Origin: Stackebrandtia albiflava
GTDB lineage: Bacteria > Actinomycetota > Actinomycetes > Mycobacteriales > Micromonosporaceae
Length of the DNA stretch: 64,000 bases
Assembly: GCF_007994225.1 (NCBI RefSeq)
Contig: NZ_VLLL01000006.1
Coordinates: forward strand, 310,001-374,000
Direction of reading: 5' to 3'
Shown: in pieces, positions 50,559-59,023 of the stretch
Numbering within the stretch: position 1 is the stretch's first letter
Layout: each line of letters opens with the position of its first letter
Notes under the pieces: model-generated
Databases searched by the model: none
Told to the model about the DNA's origin: nothing
What the model saw: only the letters and a program-made list of their open reading frames with translations
Program-made: the position numbers and the translations under genes

Positions 50559-50564
50559 TAGCCT
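50559..50564 (+). promoter_or_regulatory. -10 element (TAGCCT) for a leaderless transcript
   Basis: TAGCCT ends six nt before the ATG at 50571, so transcription should start at or beside the start codon. Confidence 0.45.
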
Positions 50565-50570
50565 TGAACC

Positions 50571-51059
50571 ATGTGGTTCACCCGGCACAAGACCGCCGAC
50601 GCGCTCACACCCGAGACGGCCCAGGAACTGGTCACCGCCGAACGGGTGCGGGACCGGTTGGACGCGGTGGCCCGCGCCCGGTTCGACGACGAGTGGCGCG
50701 CGGTACTGGCCGCCGTCCGCCGGTCGTACGACCTGGACCACGCCAAGGCGCTGGAACGGTCGTGGTGGTTGGTCTCGGGAGGCGACCGCCGCACCGCGCA
50801 GCTCGCCGAACAGCAGGCGAGGACGTTGTCCTCGGCGCGTTCGGCGACCTACGGCAGGTTCCACGCCGCCGCCGAACGCAACGGCCCGGCCGTGTACGCG
50901 CAGATCTCCGAGGCCGACCGCGCCGACTTCGACCGCGAGTGGGGTGAGGCCTGCGACGTCGCGCGGTACACCTTCGACCTGGTGCCGTTGGAGGGCCTGA
51001 TCACGAAGTACTGGGCCCACACCGAACTGCGTCACCACGACGCCTCGCCGTCGGTGTGA
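50571..51059 (+). CDS. Tandem DUF6247-like protein, possible antitoxin
   Basis: The 162-residue protein contains two similar helical units: RFDDEWRAVLAAVRRSYDLD followed by SWW, and DFDREWGEACDVARYTFDLV followed by KYW. Both resemble DUF6247, a small actinobacterial domain often encoded before RelE-type toxins. Normally one unit is present, so this looks like an internal duplication. The gene is followed after 12 nt by a RelE-like gene, supporting an antitoxin-like role, which is inference. A leaderless start fits the TAGCCT hexamer. Confidence 0.6.
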   Translation: MWFTRHKTADALTPETAQELVTAERVRDRLDAVARARFDDEWRAVLAAVRRSYDLDHAKALERSWWLVSGGDRRTAQLAEQQARTLSSARSATYGRFHAAAERNGPAVYAQISEADRADFDREWGEACDVARYTFDLVPLEGLITKYWAHTELRHHDASPSV

Positions 51060-51071
51060 CCGGGAGCCGCC

Positions 51072-51317
51072 GTGGTGAGGTTCGCCGTTCGCTTCACCGG
51101 ATCCGCCGCCCGCACCCGTGACGACCTGCCCGGTCCCGCCCGGCGCGCGCTGGACGACCTGGTGGAACGGTTGGCGTCCGACCCCTTCCTGGGCGGTGCC
51201 CCGGCGGAGGCGGCCGCGGAGCACTCGGCGACGTTCGGCCGGGGCGGGGTCCTCGAATACGCCGTCCACACTAGACTCACAACGGTCTCGGTGATCCGCA
51301 TCGTCTACATGGGATGA
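51072..51317 (+). CDS. RelE/ParE-like small protein, possible toxin
   Basis: This 81-residue protein has the compact RelE pattern: an N-terminal helix (PGPARRALDDLVERLASDPF), then ATFGRGGVLEYAVHTRLTTV and a final strand VSVIRIVYMG. It lies 12 nt after the DUF6247-like gene and is probably co-translated. RelE/ParE toxins cut mRNA on the ribosome or inhibit gyrase, but catalytic residues are weak here, so activity is uncertain. The 3' end overlaps the convergent DinB-like gene by 13 bp. Confidence 0.6.
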   Translation: MVRFAVRFTGSAARTRDDLPGPARRALDDLVERLASDPFLGGAPAEAAAEHSATFGRGGVLEYAVHTRLTTVSVIRIVYMG

Positions 51318-51811
51318 TCCTCGCCGGCGAACCGGCGTCCCAGGACCCCCAGTTCCGCGACGTTCTTCGTCAGCTCGACGTTCAACCAGGCGGCGACCCG
51401 CGACAGCGGCCAGTCGGGCAGGATGCCGCCCGTGCAGGGCCGTGCCAGATCGGCGTCGCGCAGCACCGCGTCCCACTCGTCGTGCATGCGGTGGAGTTCC
51501 CCGACCGACGTCGCGAGGTCGCCCGACCACTCCTGCGCGTCGGGCGGCGAGGCCGGTCCGCCCCGGACGGACGCCAGGGCCGCGCCCCACCACCACTCGA
51601 CGTGCCACAGCAGCCAGGCCGCGGTCGGCTCCGGCGGCGGCACGGCGGTCTCGTCGGGCAGTTCGGCGCGCCATCGGCCCTCGACCGGCCGCACCCCCAC
51701 CGCCCGCGGTGAAGGCGGCCGGTGCAGCATGTCCTCCGTAAGGCCGGGCAGGACGTGTTCGGTGGCCAGTCGCCAGGGGATCGCCAACTGGTCGCGCAGG
51801 AGCCGACGCAT
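51305..51811 (-). CDS. DinB-superfamily protein
   Basis: The 168-residue four-helix-bundle protein has LLRDQLAIPWRLATEHVLPG, WLLWHVEWWWGAALASV (metal-ligand His), MHDEWDAVLRDADLARPC and a final LNVELTKNVAELGVLGRRF, a DinB_2-like layout. Members are often thiol-dependent or of unknown function. ATG 51811 is chosen; an in-frame ATG at 51892 would add 27 residues. The 3' end overlaps the RelE-like gene. Confidence 0.75.
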   Translation of the reverse strand: MRRLLRDQLAIPWRLATEHVLPGLTEDMLHRPPSPRAVGVRPVEGRWRAELPDETAVPPPEPTAAWLLWHVEWWWGAALASVRGGPASPPDAQEWSGDLATSVGELHRMHDEWDAVLRDADLARPCTGGILPDWPLSRVAAWLNVELTKNVAELGVLGRRFAGEDHPM

Positions 51812-51970
51812 TCCCGCAGTCTGCGTGACCGCGGCGGTGGACGCCACCGGATTACTCCGCCAGACGTGCCATATTTCCGCGTTGTCCCGCATGACCGTTT
51901 CCACGTGCCCTTGACGGCGTTGACCAATATGTCCACCATTGCCCACACAGGCATATCGCGGAGGTGCCGC

Positions 51971-52894
51971 ATGGCTCACGAGGCTCCGGCGTTGGTGATC
52001 GAGAAGAAGCGGCTGTCGGTGGTGAAGGCCCGCTTCCTCGGCATCGTGGGCGACGCCGCCCACAGTTTCGGTTATCACCTGGCGGCGGCCGACCTGCCGT
52101 CCGACGACTACAGCCTGCAGGGCGCGAACCAGCCGGTCGCCGACGACGGCGCGGCCTGCGCCATCGACATCGGCATGGACTGGCCCGCGTCGCGCCGGTG
52201 GCTGCGGTGGCTGATCGCCGAGATCCGCGCCGACCGCATCAAGGGGATCGGCGAGGTGATCGGCTCCTACGACGGGAAACGGGTCCGGTACTGGTCGGAC
52301 GGTTCCGGTTGGGGCCGCGACGGCGTCGAATACCAGGGTTCCGGTCACGACAGCTGGACCCACGTCGCGATCTACCGCAACGACACCACCACCGATCGCG
52401 GGCTGCTCAAGGGCTGGACGCCCGACGGATACGAAGGAGACGACGACATGCCCACCGCCAAGGAGATCGCCAAGGCGGTCGTTGACTACACCTGGCGCAA
52501 ACCGAAGCAGGCCACCTATTCCGACGCCGAGGACTGGCGGCTCGCCACCCGGCTCGACTCGGCGTGCAACAACTCGATCGCGGCGTACAACAACACCAAG
52601 GAGATCCTCGCCGCGCAGGCCGCGATCCTGGCCAAGCTGGAGGGCAAGGACCCGTCGGCCACCCGCGAGATGATCGGGGAGCAGTTGCGCCGCTCCGGAA
52701 GCGACCCGGCCGACCACCGTGGGGAACTGCTGGACGCGCTCGCGGCGGCGGCTCCCCGCATCGCCGAGGACGTCGCGCGGGAGCTGCCCGGTGACGTCGA
52801 CGTCGAGGCACTGGCGGCGGCACTCGCCGAGGCGCTTCCCCGGCGGCTGGCACCCGCACGTGGAACCGTGCCCGCGCAGGCGAAACCGGAGTGA
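51971..52894 (+). CDS. Phage-endolysin-like protein (M15-type metallopeptidase pattern)
   Basis: The 307-residue protein has an N-terminal domain with AAHSFGYHLAAADLP, GAACAIDIGMDWPASRRWLR, and HDSWTHVAIYRNDT, so H...D...H ligands occur in the order seen in M15-type (VanY-like) peptidases. Similar sequences occur as endolysins or lysis-associated proteins of actinobacteriophages. The C-terminal 150 residues are helical and Ala-rich (DALAAAAPRIAEDVARELPG). No other phage genes are adjacent, so it may be a domesticated or orphan lysin. The GTG/ATG-type start is ATG 51971. Confidence 0.6.
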   Translation: MAHEAPALVIEKKRLSVVKARFLGIVGDAAHSFGYHLAAADLPSDDYSLQGANQPVADDGAACAIDIGMDWPASRRWLRWLIAEIRADRIKGIGEVIGSYDGKRVRYWSDGSGWGRDGVEYQGSGHDSWTHVAIYRNDTTTDRGLLKGWTPDGYEGDDDMPTAKEIAKAVVDYTWRKPKQATYSDAEDWRLATRLDSACNNSIAAYNNTKEILAAQAAILAKLEGKDPSATREMIGEQLRRSGSDPADHRGELLDALAAAAPRIAEDVARELPGDVDVEALAAALAEALPRRLAPARGTVPAQAKPE

Positions 52895-52985
52895 AGCCAC
52901 GTTCCGTGGCCGTTTCATCACGATTTCGACAAGATCGGGTGGCCGGGTCTGGTGCAATCCTTTTGCGATCATGCACTGTTGTTAG

Positions 52986-54677
52986 ATGGCAGAGCGCCCA
53001 ACGGATCTTTCGCCCGAACAGTTGCACTTCCAACGACAGCCGGCGGTCCGCTGGCTGTCCACGAGGGTTCTGACATCGACGGCGGCCCGGCTCGCCCTCG
53101 CCCGGCTGCTGGGTGCCTATCTGGACAAACGCGAGTTGCAGGCGTTGTCGCCGCAGGGGGTCTTCGACCACTCCGACGGCGACGAACTGTGGCTCGACTA
53201 CGTCGCCGACATCGGCGACGGGTTCGACGCCACCTACTCGGTGGCCTACCTGGCGAGCCAACCCGAACTCCGACCCTCGGGTCCCCCGGAACGGCACGGC
53301 CTCACCACCCGGCCGACTCCGGGGCCCGAGACCGGCCTGCCGCGCGGCGACATCCTCGTCATGGGCGGCGACCAGGTGTATCCGGCGGCGAACTGGCGTG
53401 ACTACGAGAACCGTTGCAAGGGGCCGTACCAGGCCGCGCTGCCCGCCGGCGGCGGCTGGCTGTACGCCGTCTCGGGCAACCACGACTGGTTCGACGGGCT
53501 GACGTCGTTCCTGCGGGTGTTCTGCGCCGAACGCGACATCGGCGGCCGCACCACCCGGCAACGCCGCAGCTACTGGGCGGTCCGGCTGCCGCACCGCTGG
53601 TGGCTGATCGGGATCGACGCCCAGTTCGACGCCTACCTCGACGGTCCACAGTTGCAGTACTTCACCGAGGCGCTGGCCGAGATGGAACCGGGAGACCCGG
53701 TGATCCTGTGCGTGCCGCGTCCGTCCTGGGTGTGGACCGAGGCGGATCCTCGCGCGTACGACCGGATCGACTACTTCATCCGGATGTTCATCAAACCCAA
53801 GGGCGGCAAGGTGCCGCTCATCCTCACCGGCGATCGCCACCACTACGCGCACTACCAGGAGATCGGCGGGCCGCGCCACCTGGTCACCGCCGGCGGCGGC
53901 GGCGCCTACCTGTCGGCGACCCACACGCTGCCCGAGATCCTGGAGGCACCGCCGCACGACTCGATGGTCAGGCACGGTTCCCCGGTGCGCACCTACGAAC
54001 GCGGCGCCACCTACCCGGAGCGGAAACGGTCGTGGAGCTTCGCCACCGGGGTGTTCTGGCGCCTGCCCCGCCGGAACCCGAGTTTCGTGATCCTGTTGGG
54101 ACTCATACACCTGTTGGGGCTCATGGCGTTCGTCGGGTCGCCGGGCACCGCGGTCGCCGCGGCGGCGGCGACGGTCGGCGCCACGGTCATGTTCGCGAAC
54201 CCGTCGGCGGGCGGGCGCACCGCCCGGCACTGGATCGCCGGACTGACGCACGGCGTCGCGCACCTGGCCCTGGTGGTGGCGGGCAGTCTGGCGTGGTCGG
54301 CGCTGGAGTTGTCGGGTTGGCTCGCGCACCTGGGTTACGTACCGGTGGCGGGCCTGGCGGCGACCATGCTGGTGGCCGCGTACCTGTTGGTGGCGGGCGG
54401 TTTCGGCGTCAACGAGAACGAGTTGTTCGCCGGGCAGTGCATCGACGACGCCAAGTGCTTCGTGCGGCTGCGGGTGACCGCCTCGGGTGTCACCGTGTAT
54501 CCGGTGGCGATCCCGAAGGTCGGGCGGCTGTGGAAGGCCGAACCGGACGGGCCGGAGGACGCCTCCTGGATCTCGCCGGAACAGCCGATCCGTTCACATC
54601 TGATCGAGCCGCCGTTCACGATCCCGGGAAAGATTCCCGGGACGGAAAAAATTCACGAGGTCCCGGAAACGACGTAA
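52986..54677 (+). CDS. Membrane-bound calcineurin-type metallophosphoesterase
   Basis: The 563-residue protein has the metallophosphoesterase blocks DYVADIGDG, DILVMGGDQVYP, YAVSGNHDWFDG and PLILTGDRHHYAHY in residues 70-295, followed by four transmembrane helices (about 365-465: FVILLGLIHLLGLMAFVG and others) and a C-terminal cytoplasmic or outer domain. Such proteins cleave phosphodiesters or phosphomonoesters with two metal ions. The substrate is unknown. The start ATG lies 91 bp after the endolysin-like gene. Confidence 0.85.
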   Translation: MAERPTDLSPEQLHFQRQPAVRWLSTRVLTSTAARLALARLLGAYLDKRELQALSPQGVFDHSDGDELWLDYVADIGDGFDATYSVAYLASQPELRPSGPPERHGLTTRPTPGPETGLPRGDILVMGGDQVYPAANWRDYENRCKGPYQAALPAGGGWLYAVSGNHDWFDGLTSFLRVFCAERDIGGRTTRQRRSYWAVRLPHRWWLIGIDAQFDAYLDGPQLQYFTEALAEMEPGDPVILCVPRPSWVWTEADPRAYDRIDYFIRMFIKPKGGKVPLILTGDRHHYAHYQEIGGPRHLVTAGGGGAYLSATHTLPEILEAPPHDSMVRHGSPVRTYERGATYPERKRSWSFATGVFWRLPRRNPSFVILLGLIHLLGLMAFVGSPGTAVAAAAATVGATVMFANPSAGGRTARHWIAGLTHGVAHLALVVAGSLAWSALELSGWLAHLGYVPVAGLAATMLVAAYLLVAGGFGVNENELFAGQCIDDAKCFVRLRVTASGVTVYPVAIPKVGRLWKAEPDGPEDASWISPEQPIRSHLIEPPFTIPGKIPGTEKIHEVPETT

Positions 54678-54853
54678 CCGGCCACACAATGCCTCGTTGA
54701 AACAGGTGGATCCGATGATTCCGCCGCATCGGAGCACCGGCTTTCACCGCCCAACCCGAGGGCCGGGCGTCATCGCGGTTCACACCCACCGCCTGGCGCC
54801 CGGCCCGCCCCATGTGAGGGGACCGGACCGGAACGGGCGAACCGCCTTCCGGG

Positions 54854-55450
54854 TCAGCCCTCGATCCTCGCCAACCGCGCCGACAGGTGCGGCGTCATCG
54901 GGTGCCCCATCGCGGCCATCTCGGCGGCGTACATCAACGCCCCCTCCACGATCCCGTACAGCCGCTTCCCCGCGGTGACCTCCTTGGCGGCGGGGCTGCG
55001 GATCACCGCGTCGGTCGCGAGTTCGACGGTGGTCCCGTCGACGTGCCCGTAGTAGAGCTCCATGATCCCGGTGGGGTGGCTCAACTCCAGCTCGACCTCG
55101 TGGCGTTTGCCGTCACCTCCGACGACCCGGAACCAGCCGCATTCACGGGCGGCGGGCCGGATCGGCGCGTCGGACTCGTCGACGAGCCAGGTACGCGAGT
55201 CGTAGAACAGGAACGGCCGCCCGTCGTGCGAGATCCGCACCTCCTGGCCGTACGCGAAGTCCTCCATGTCCGGGTAGCCACCCTGCCCCCGGCCCCGCCA
55301 CACCCCGATCAACGGCAGCAGCGGAAGCATCTGCGGGTGCAGGTCCGGTCCGTGCCGCAGGTTGTGGCTGTCCTCGAACGGATAGGGGTCGATGGGGGTG
55401 AACGTGCGGCTGAAGTCCGCGGGGATCTCGCCGTCGCCGGTCTCGGTCAC
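54854..55450 (-). CDS. Nitrobindin-family haem protein
   Basis: The 198-residue protein has the nitrobindin (DUF1794) pattern: LPLIGVWRGRGQGGYPDMED, FAYGQEVRISHDGRPFLFYD and GIVEGALMYAAEMAAMG, with an all-beta barrel binding ferric haem through a proximal His. It can bind or scavenge NO and peroxynitrite. The GTG at 55450 overlaps the stop of the tiny membrane ORF (GTGA). Confidence 0.9.
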   Translation of the reverse strand: MTETGDGEIPADFSRTFTPIDPYPFEDSHNLRHGPDLHPQMLPLLPLIGVWRGRGQGGYPDMEDFAYGQEVRISHDGRPFLFYDSRTWLVDESDAPIRPAARECGWFRVVGGDGKRHEVELELSHPTGIMELYYGHVDGTTVELATDAVIRSPAAKEVTAGKRLYGIVEGALMYAAEMAAMGHPMTPHLSARLARIEG

Positions 55451-55542
55451 CTGTTTCTCCCTACCTTGATCGCCCAGTAACCGAGCCCGCCCGCGAGCGC
55501 GCCGCAGGCGGCCACCAGCGCGACGACCACGACCACGTCCAT
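55447..55542 (-). CDS. 31-residue membrane micro-protein coupled to nitrobindin
   Basis: The ATG at 55542 opens 31 codons encoding MDVVVVVALVAACGALAGGL, then GYWAIKVGRNR, a single transmembrane helix with a positive C-terminus. The TGA overlaps the nitrobindin GTG (GTGA). No strong ribosome binding site is seen, so the mRNA may be leaderless. It is too short for most gene finders. Confidence 0.5.
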   Translation of the reverse strand: MDVVVVVALVAACGALAGGLGYWAIKVGRNR

Positions 55543-55737
55543 CACGCCCGACAGCTTAGAACTCCCGGATCACGGGGGCCTGACCAGGGAGGGGAGCCCG
55601 CATGGCCCACACACCCGGCGACCGTCACCGCGTGCGCCGTGCCGGTCCGGGGACGCGCGACGTGACCAGGCCACCCGGGACCGGACGGGACCGCGACCAG
55701 GCCCCCGGACGTCGCACCCGGATGGCACACTTGCGGC

Positions 55738-56526
55738 ATGAGCACGCGCGGACCGATCGAATGCTGGCTGACCGACATGGACGGCGTCCTGGTCCACGAG
55801 GGCGTACCGGTGCCGGGTGCCGACAAGTTCCTCGACGCCCTGAAGTCGTCGAACCGGCGTTTCCTGGTGTTGACGAACAACTCGATCTACACGCCCCGAG
55901 ACCTGCACGTCCGGCTCCGCGCCGCCGGCCTGCACGTCCCCGTCGAGGCGATCTACACCTCCGCCATGGCCACCGCGGACTTCCTGTCGGTGCAGCGCCC
56001 GGAGGGGACGGCGTACGTGATCGGTGAGGCCGGCCTGACGACGGCGCTCCACGAGATCGACTACGTCCTGACCGACATCGCCCCCGACTACGTGATCCTG
56101 GGCGAGACCCGCTCGTACAGCCTGGGCGCGATCACGCGCGCGATCCGGCTGGTCGACGCCGGGGCACGGTTCATCGCCACCAACCCCGACGCCACCGGGC
56201 CGTCCCCGGAGGGCATCCAGCCCGCCTGCGGCGCGGTCGCGGCCCTCATCACCAAGGCGACCGGGGTGGAACCGTACTTCGTCGGGAAGCCGAACCCGTT
56301 GATGATGCGGTCGGCGCTCAACCGGGTCAACGGGCACAGCGAGACCACCGCCATGATCGGCGACCGGATGGACACCGACATCGTGTCGGGCATGGAGGCG
56401 GGCCTGGAGACGATCCTGGTGCTGACCGGGGTGACGAAGGCCGACCAGGTGAACCGGTTCCCGTTCCAGCCCAACCGGATCGCCGACTCCGTCGCCGACC
56501 TGGTGCCACTGGTGGAGCCGAGTTGA
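55738..56526 (+). CDS. HAD-superfamily phosphatase (NagD-like)
   Basis: The 262-residue HAD IIA protein has motif [11 protein letters not shown], motif [10 protein letters not shown], motif III Lys in YFVGKPNP and motif [20 protein letters not shown]. These are sugar- or nucleotide-phosphate phosphatases of the NagD/PGP type. The last codon overlaps the next gene start (TTGA), so the two form an operon. Confidence 0.92.
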   Translation: MSTRGPIECWLTDMDGVLVHEGVPVPGADKFLDALKSSNRRFLVLTNNSIYTPRDLHVRLRAAGLHVPVEAIYTSAMATADFLSVQRPEGTAYVIGEAGLTTALHEIDYVLTDIAPDYVILGETRSYSLGAITRAIRLVDAGARFIATNPDATGPSPEGIQPACGAVAALITKATGVEPYFVGKPNPLMMRSALNRVNGHSETTAMIGDRMDTDIVSGMEAGLETILVLTGVTKADQVNRFPFQPNRIADSVADLVPLVEPS

Positions 56527-56777
56527 ACCGCCCCCCTCACACCCCCCTCACCTCGCGGCAGCGGGAGATCCTCGCGTTCGAGGCCCGGTTCTGGCGTGAC
56601 GCCGGCGCCAAGGAGCAGGCGTTGCGCGACGAACTCGGCATGACCGAGACCGGTTACTACCAGGCGCTCGCCCGGCTGCTCGACGAACCGGCGGCGCTGG
56701 AGCACTCACCGGCGCTGGTCAACCGGTTGCGGCGGGCCCGCGACCGGCGGCGTGGCTGGCGCACCGCCACCGACTGA
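56523..56777 (+). CDS. DUF3263 protein
   Basis: The 84-residue protein has [20 protein letters not shown], then [20 protein letters not shown], then a basic tail ([11 protein letters not shown]), a DUF3263 pattern found only in actinobacteria and HTH-like in shape. Its TTG start overlaps the HAD stop by four bases. The role is unknown. Confidence 0.88.
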   Translation: MNRPPHTPLTSRQREILAFEARFWRDAGAKEQALRDELGMTETGYYQALARLLDEPAALEHSPALVNRLRRARDRRRGWRTATD

Positions 56778-56792
56778 CCGGCGGCGCGGCCC

Positions 56793-57632
56793 TCACCGTG
56801 CCGGACCGGGGTCGAAGCGGTTCAGTGGCCCCAGTGGCAGCGTCGCCCACGGCAGCCGTTGCAGACACCGGATCACCACCATTCCCAGCAGGTATCCGGC
56901 CGGGGTGTCGGTCAGCCAGTGGTAGCCGAGGTAGGTCTGGCTCAGCAACAGGATCACCGGCGGCGCGACGTAGAGGATCATGCGCTGCCGGTGTGTGAGT
57001 TGCGCGCCGAGCAGCAGCACGATGAAGGCGAACCAGACCGCGGTGTTGGCGGCGTGCCCCGAGGGGTAGGACGCCGACGGTTCCAGTGGCGTGAACAGCA
57101 CCGAGCCGTTCGCGTCCACGTACGGCGGCGGCAGTTCGGCCCCGGGGTAGCGGGGCGCGACCCGGTCCGTCAAGTCCTTGCCGATCTTTATCACCAGCGA
57201 CGACGTGAACCACACCGCGACGTGCAGCAGCAGCGGCCGGATCGTGCGGTACCGCCACGCCGTGATCGCCGCCAACCCGAGCGCGATCACCGCCAGTGGA
57301 GTGCCCTGGCCGACGTAACGCAGCATGTCGGCGGTGAACCGCGCCCACTCGGGCTGGTGCGACAGCGACCAGTCGCGCACCAGGATGTCCAGTTCCACCA
57401 GTGGCGACGGCCAGACCAGCAGCGCCGACAACGCCGCCACGGTCAGCAGCATCAGTACGTCCGGCCACCAGGAGCGCGGCCCCCCGTAGGGCCGCCAGCG
57501 TTCACCGGTGACCGGCCAGAACCGGTCCAGCAGCCGGTCGGGCCACGCCGGCGACGCCGGGGCCTCGGCCGGCCGTGACGTCGCGGCCGGCGCCGAGGGG
57601 TTGCCGCCGTCGGATCCAGGTGGTTGAGCCAT
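56793..57632 (-). CDS. PAP2-family phosphatase, membrane
   Basis: The 279-residue protein has six helices and the PAP2 motifs: KIGKDLTDRVAP (K-x6-R type), YPSGHA and TYLGYHWLTDTPAG (S/T-R-x5-H-x3-D type). It removes phosphate from lipid phosphates, polyprenyl pyrophosphate or related substrates, with the active site on the outer face. ATG 57632 starts a 40-residue disordered N-terminus. Confidence 0.88.
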   Translation of the reverse strand: MAQPPGSDGGNPSAPAATSRPAEAPASPAWPDRLLDRFWPVTGERWRPYGGPRSWWPDVLMLLTVAALSALLVWPSPLVELDILVRDWSLSHQPEWARFTADMLRYVGQGTPLAVIALGLAAITAWRYRTIRPLLLHVAVWFTSSLVIKIGKDLTDRVAPRYPGAELPPPYVDANGSVLFTPLEPSASYPSGHAANTAVWFAFIVLLLGAQLTHRQRMILYVAPPVILLLSQTYLGYHWLTDTPAGYLLGMVVIRCLQRLPWATLPLGPLNRFDPGPAR

Positions 57633-57808
57633 CACGGCAACAATCCTGACATCCGGTTCGACGGCGTGGTTCACACCTCCGGCGTCATTTCTGGCCAGAA
57701 CCGCCACGGCATCCCGTCCGAGCAGCCGATTCCCCACCTTCGCGGCTCGACGTGGCGGAATGCCGGAGACGGGGGCGTGACGGGACGGCCGGGGGTGGAG
57801 TGGGCCGC

Positions 57809-57814
57809 TAAGCT
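57809..57814 (+). promoter_or_regulatory. Probable -10 element (TAAGCT) for the AmrS-Memo operon
   Basis: TAAGCT lies 30 nt before the ATG at 57845, in the 203-bp gap between the divergent PAP2 and AmrS genes. A GGAGACCGAAGGCG stretch is the ribosome binding site. Confidence 0.35.
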
Positions 57815-57844
57815 CGGTCCAGGAGACCGAAGGCGGTGAAACGG

Positions 57845-59023
57845 ATGCCTTCCTCAGGCCCGGCCCCGTTGAGTGAGTCCGACCCGTACACGGTCGGCAC
57901 CGACCACTGGCACAGCCTGCCGGACGGGCGGATCCAGTGCGACGTCTGTCCCCGCGCCTGCCGGTTGCGGGAGGGGCAACGCGGCCTGTGCTTCGTCCGG
58001 GGCCGCGTCGGCGACCAGGTCGTGCTGGCGTCCTACGGCCGTTCCAGCGGGTTCTGCGTCGACCCCGTCGAGAAGAAACCCCTCCACCACTTCCTGCCCG
58101 GCACACCCGTGCTGTCGTTCGGCACCGCCGGGTGCAACCTCGGTTGCCGGTTCTGCCAGAACTGGGACATCTCGAAGTCCCGGGAGATCGACACCCTGTC
58201 CGGCGCGGCGTCACCGGACGCGCTCGCGGCGGTCGCGGAACGGCTGGGCTGCCGCTCCATCGCGTTCACCTACAACGACCCGACGGTGTTCTTCGAGTAC
58301 GCCGCCGACATCGCCCAAGCCTGCGCGGCGCGCGGCATCCGTTCCGTGGCGGTCAGCGCCGGTTTCATGAACCCGAAGCCGCGCGAGGAGTTCTACCGGC
58401 ACATCGACGCCGCCAACATCGACCTGAAGGCGTTCACCGAGTCGTTCTACGAGAAGATCGCGTTCGCGAAGCTGGCGACGGTGCTGGAGACCCTGGAATA
58501 CCTGCGCCACGAGACCTCGGTGTGGCTGGAGATCACGACACTTCTCATCCCCGGCCACAACGACTCCGACGAGGAGCTGACCCGGCAGTGCGCGTGGATC
58601 GCCGCCCGGCTCGGCACCGACGTGCCGTTGCACTTCTCGGCGTTCCACCCCGACTTCAAGATGCGCGACGTCCCACCGACGCCGCCGGAGACGCTGCACC
58701 GTGCCCGCCGCATCGCACGCGACCACGGGCTGCGGTTCGTCTACACCGGCAACATCCACGACCCGGAGGGCCAGACCACCTACTGTCCCGGCTGCGGCGA
58801 GGCGGTGGTGGTGCGCGACCGGTACGTCCTGAATGACTACCGGCTCGGCGACACGGGCGAGTGCGCCGCCTGCGGGCACCGGCTGCCCGGCGTGTTCGAC
58901 GGTCCCGCCGGTGACTGGGGCGCCCGCCGCCGGCCGATCCGGTTGGCACCCCCGGCCTCCCGCCCCGGCCCACACGACCGGCGCCGACCGGCGGCCGAGA
59001 ACACGTCGAAGGGTGAACGGTGA
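57845..59023 (+). CDS. amrS: AmmeMemoRadiSam-system radical SAM enzyme (AmrS)
   Basis: The 392-residue radical-SAM protein has cluster motif AGCNLGCRFCQNW (C97, C101, C104), the N-terminal RIQCDVCPRACRLREGQRG and a C-terminal zinc-type ribbon (YCPGCGEAV, CAACG). It pairs with the Memo-family gene, and the stop overlaps the next start (GTGA). The reaction is unknown to me. ATG 57845 is chosen; GTG 57836 is an alternative. The third usual partner, AMMECR1, is not in this window. Confidence 0.9.
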   Translation: MPSSGPAPLSESDPYTVGTDHWHSLPDGRIQCDVCPRACRLREGQRGLCFVRGRVGDQVVLASYGRSSGFCVDPVEKKPLHHFLPGTPVLSFGTAGCNLGCRFCQNWDISKSREIDTLSGAASPDALAAVAERLGCRSIAFTYNDPTVFFEYAADIAQACAARGIRSVAVSAGFMNPKPREEFYRHIDAANIDLKAFTESFYEKIAFAKLATVLETLEYLRHETSVWLEITTLLIPGHNDSDEELTRQCAWIAARLGTDVPLHFSAFHPDFKMRDVPPTPPETLHRARRIARDHGLRFVYTGNIHDPEGQTTYCPGCGEAVVVRDRYVLNDYRLGDTGECAACGHRLPGVFDGPAGDWGARRRPIRLAPPASRPGPHDRRRPAAENTSKGER

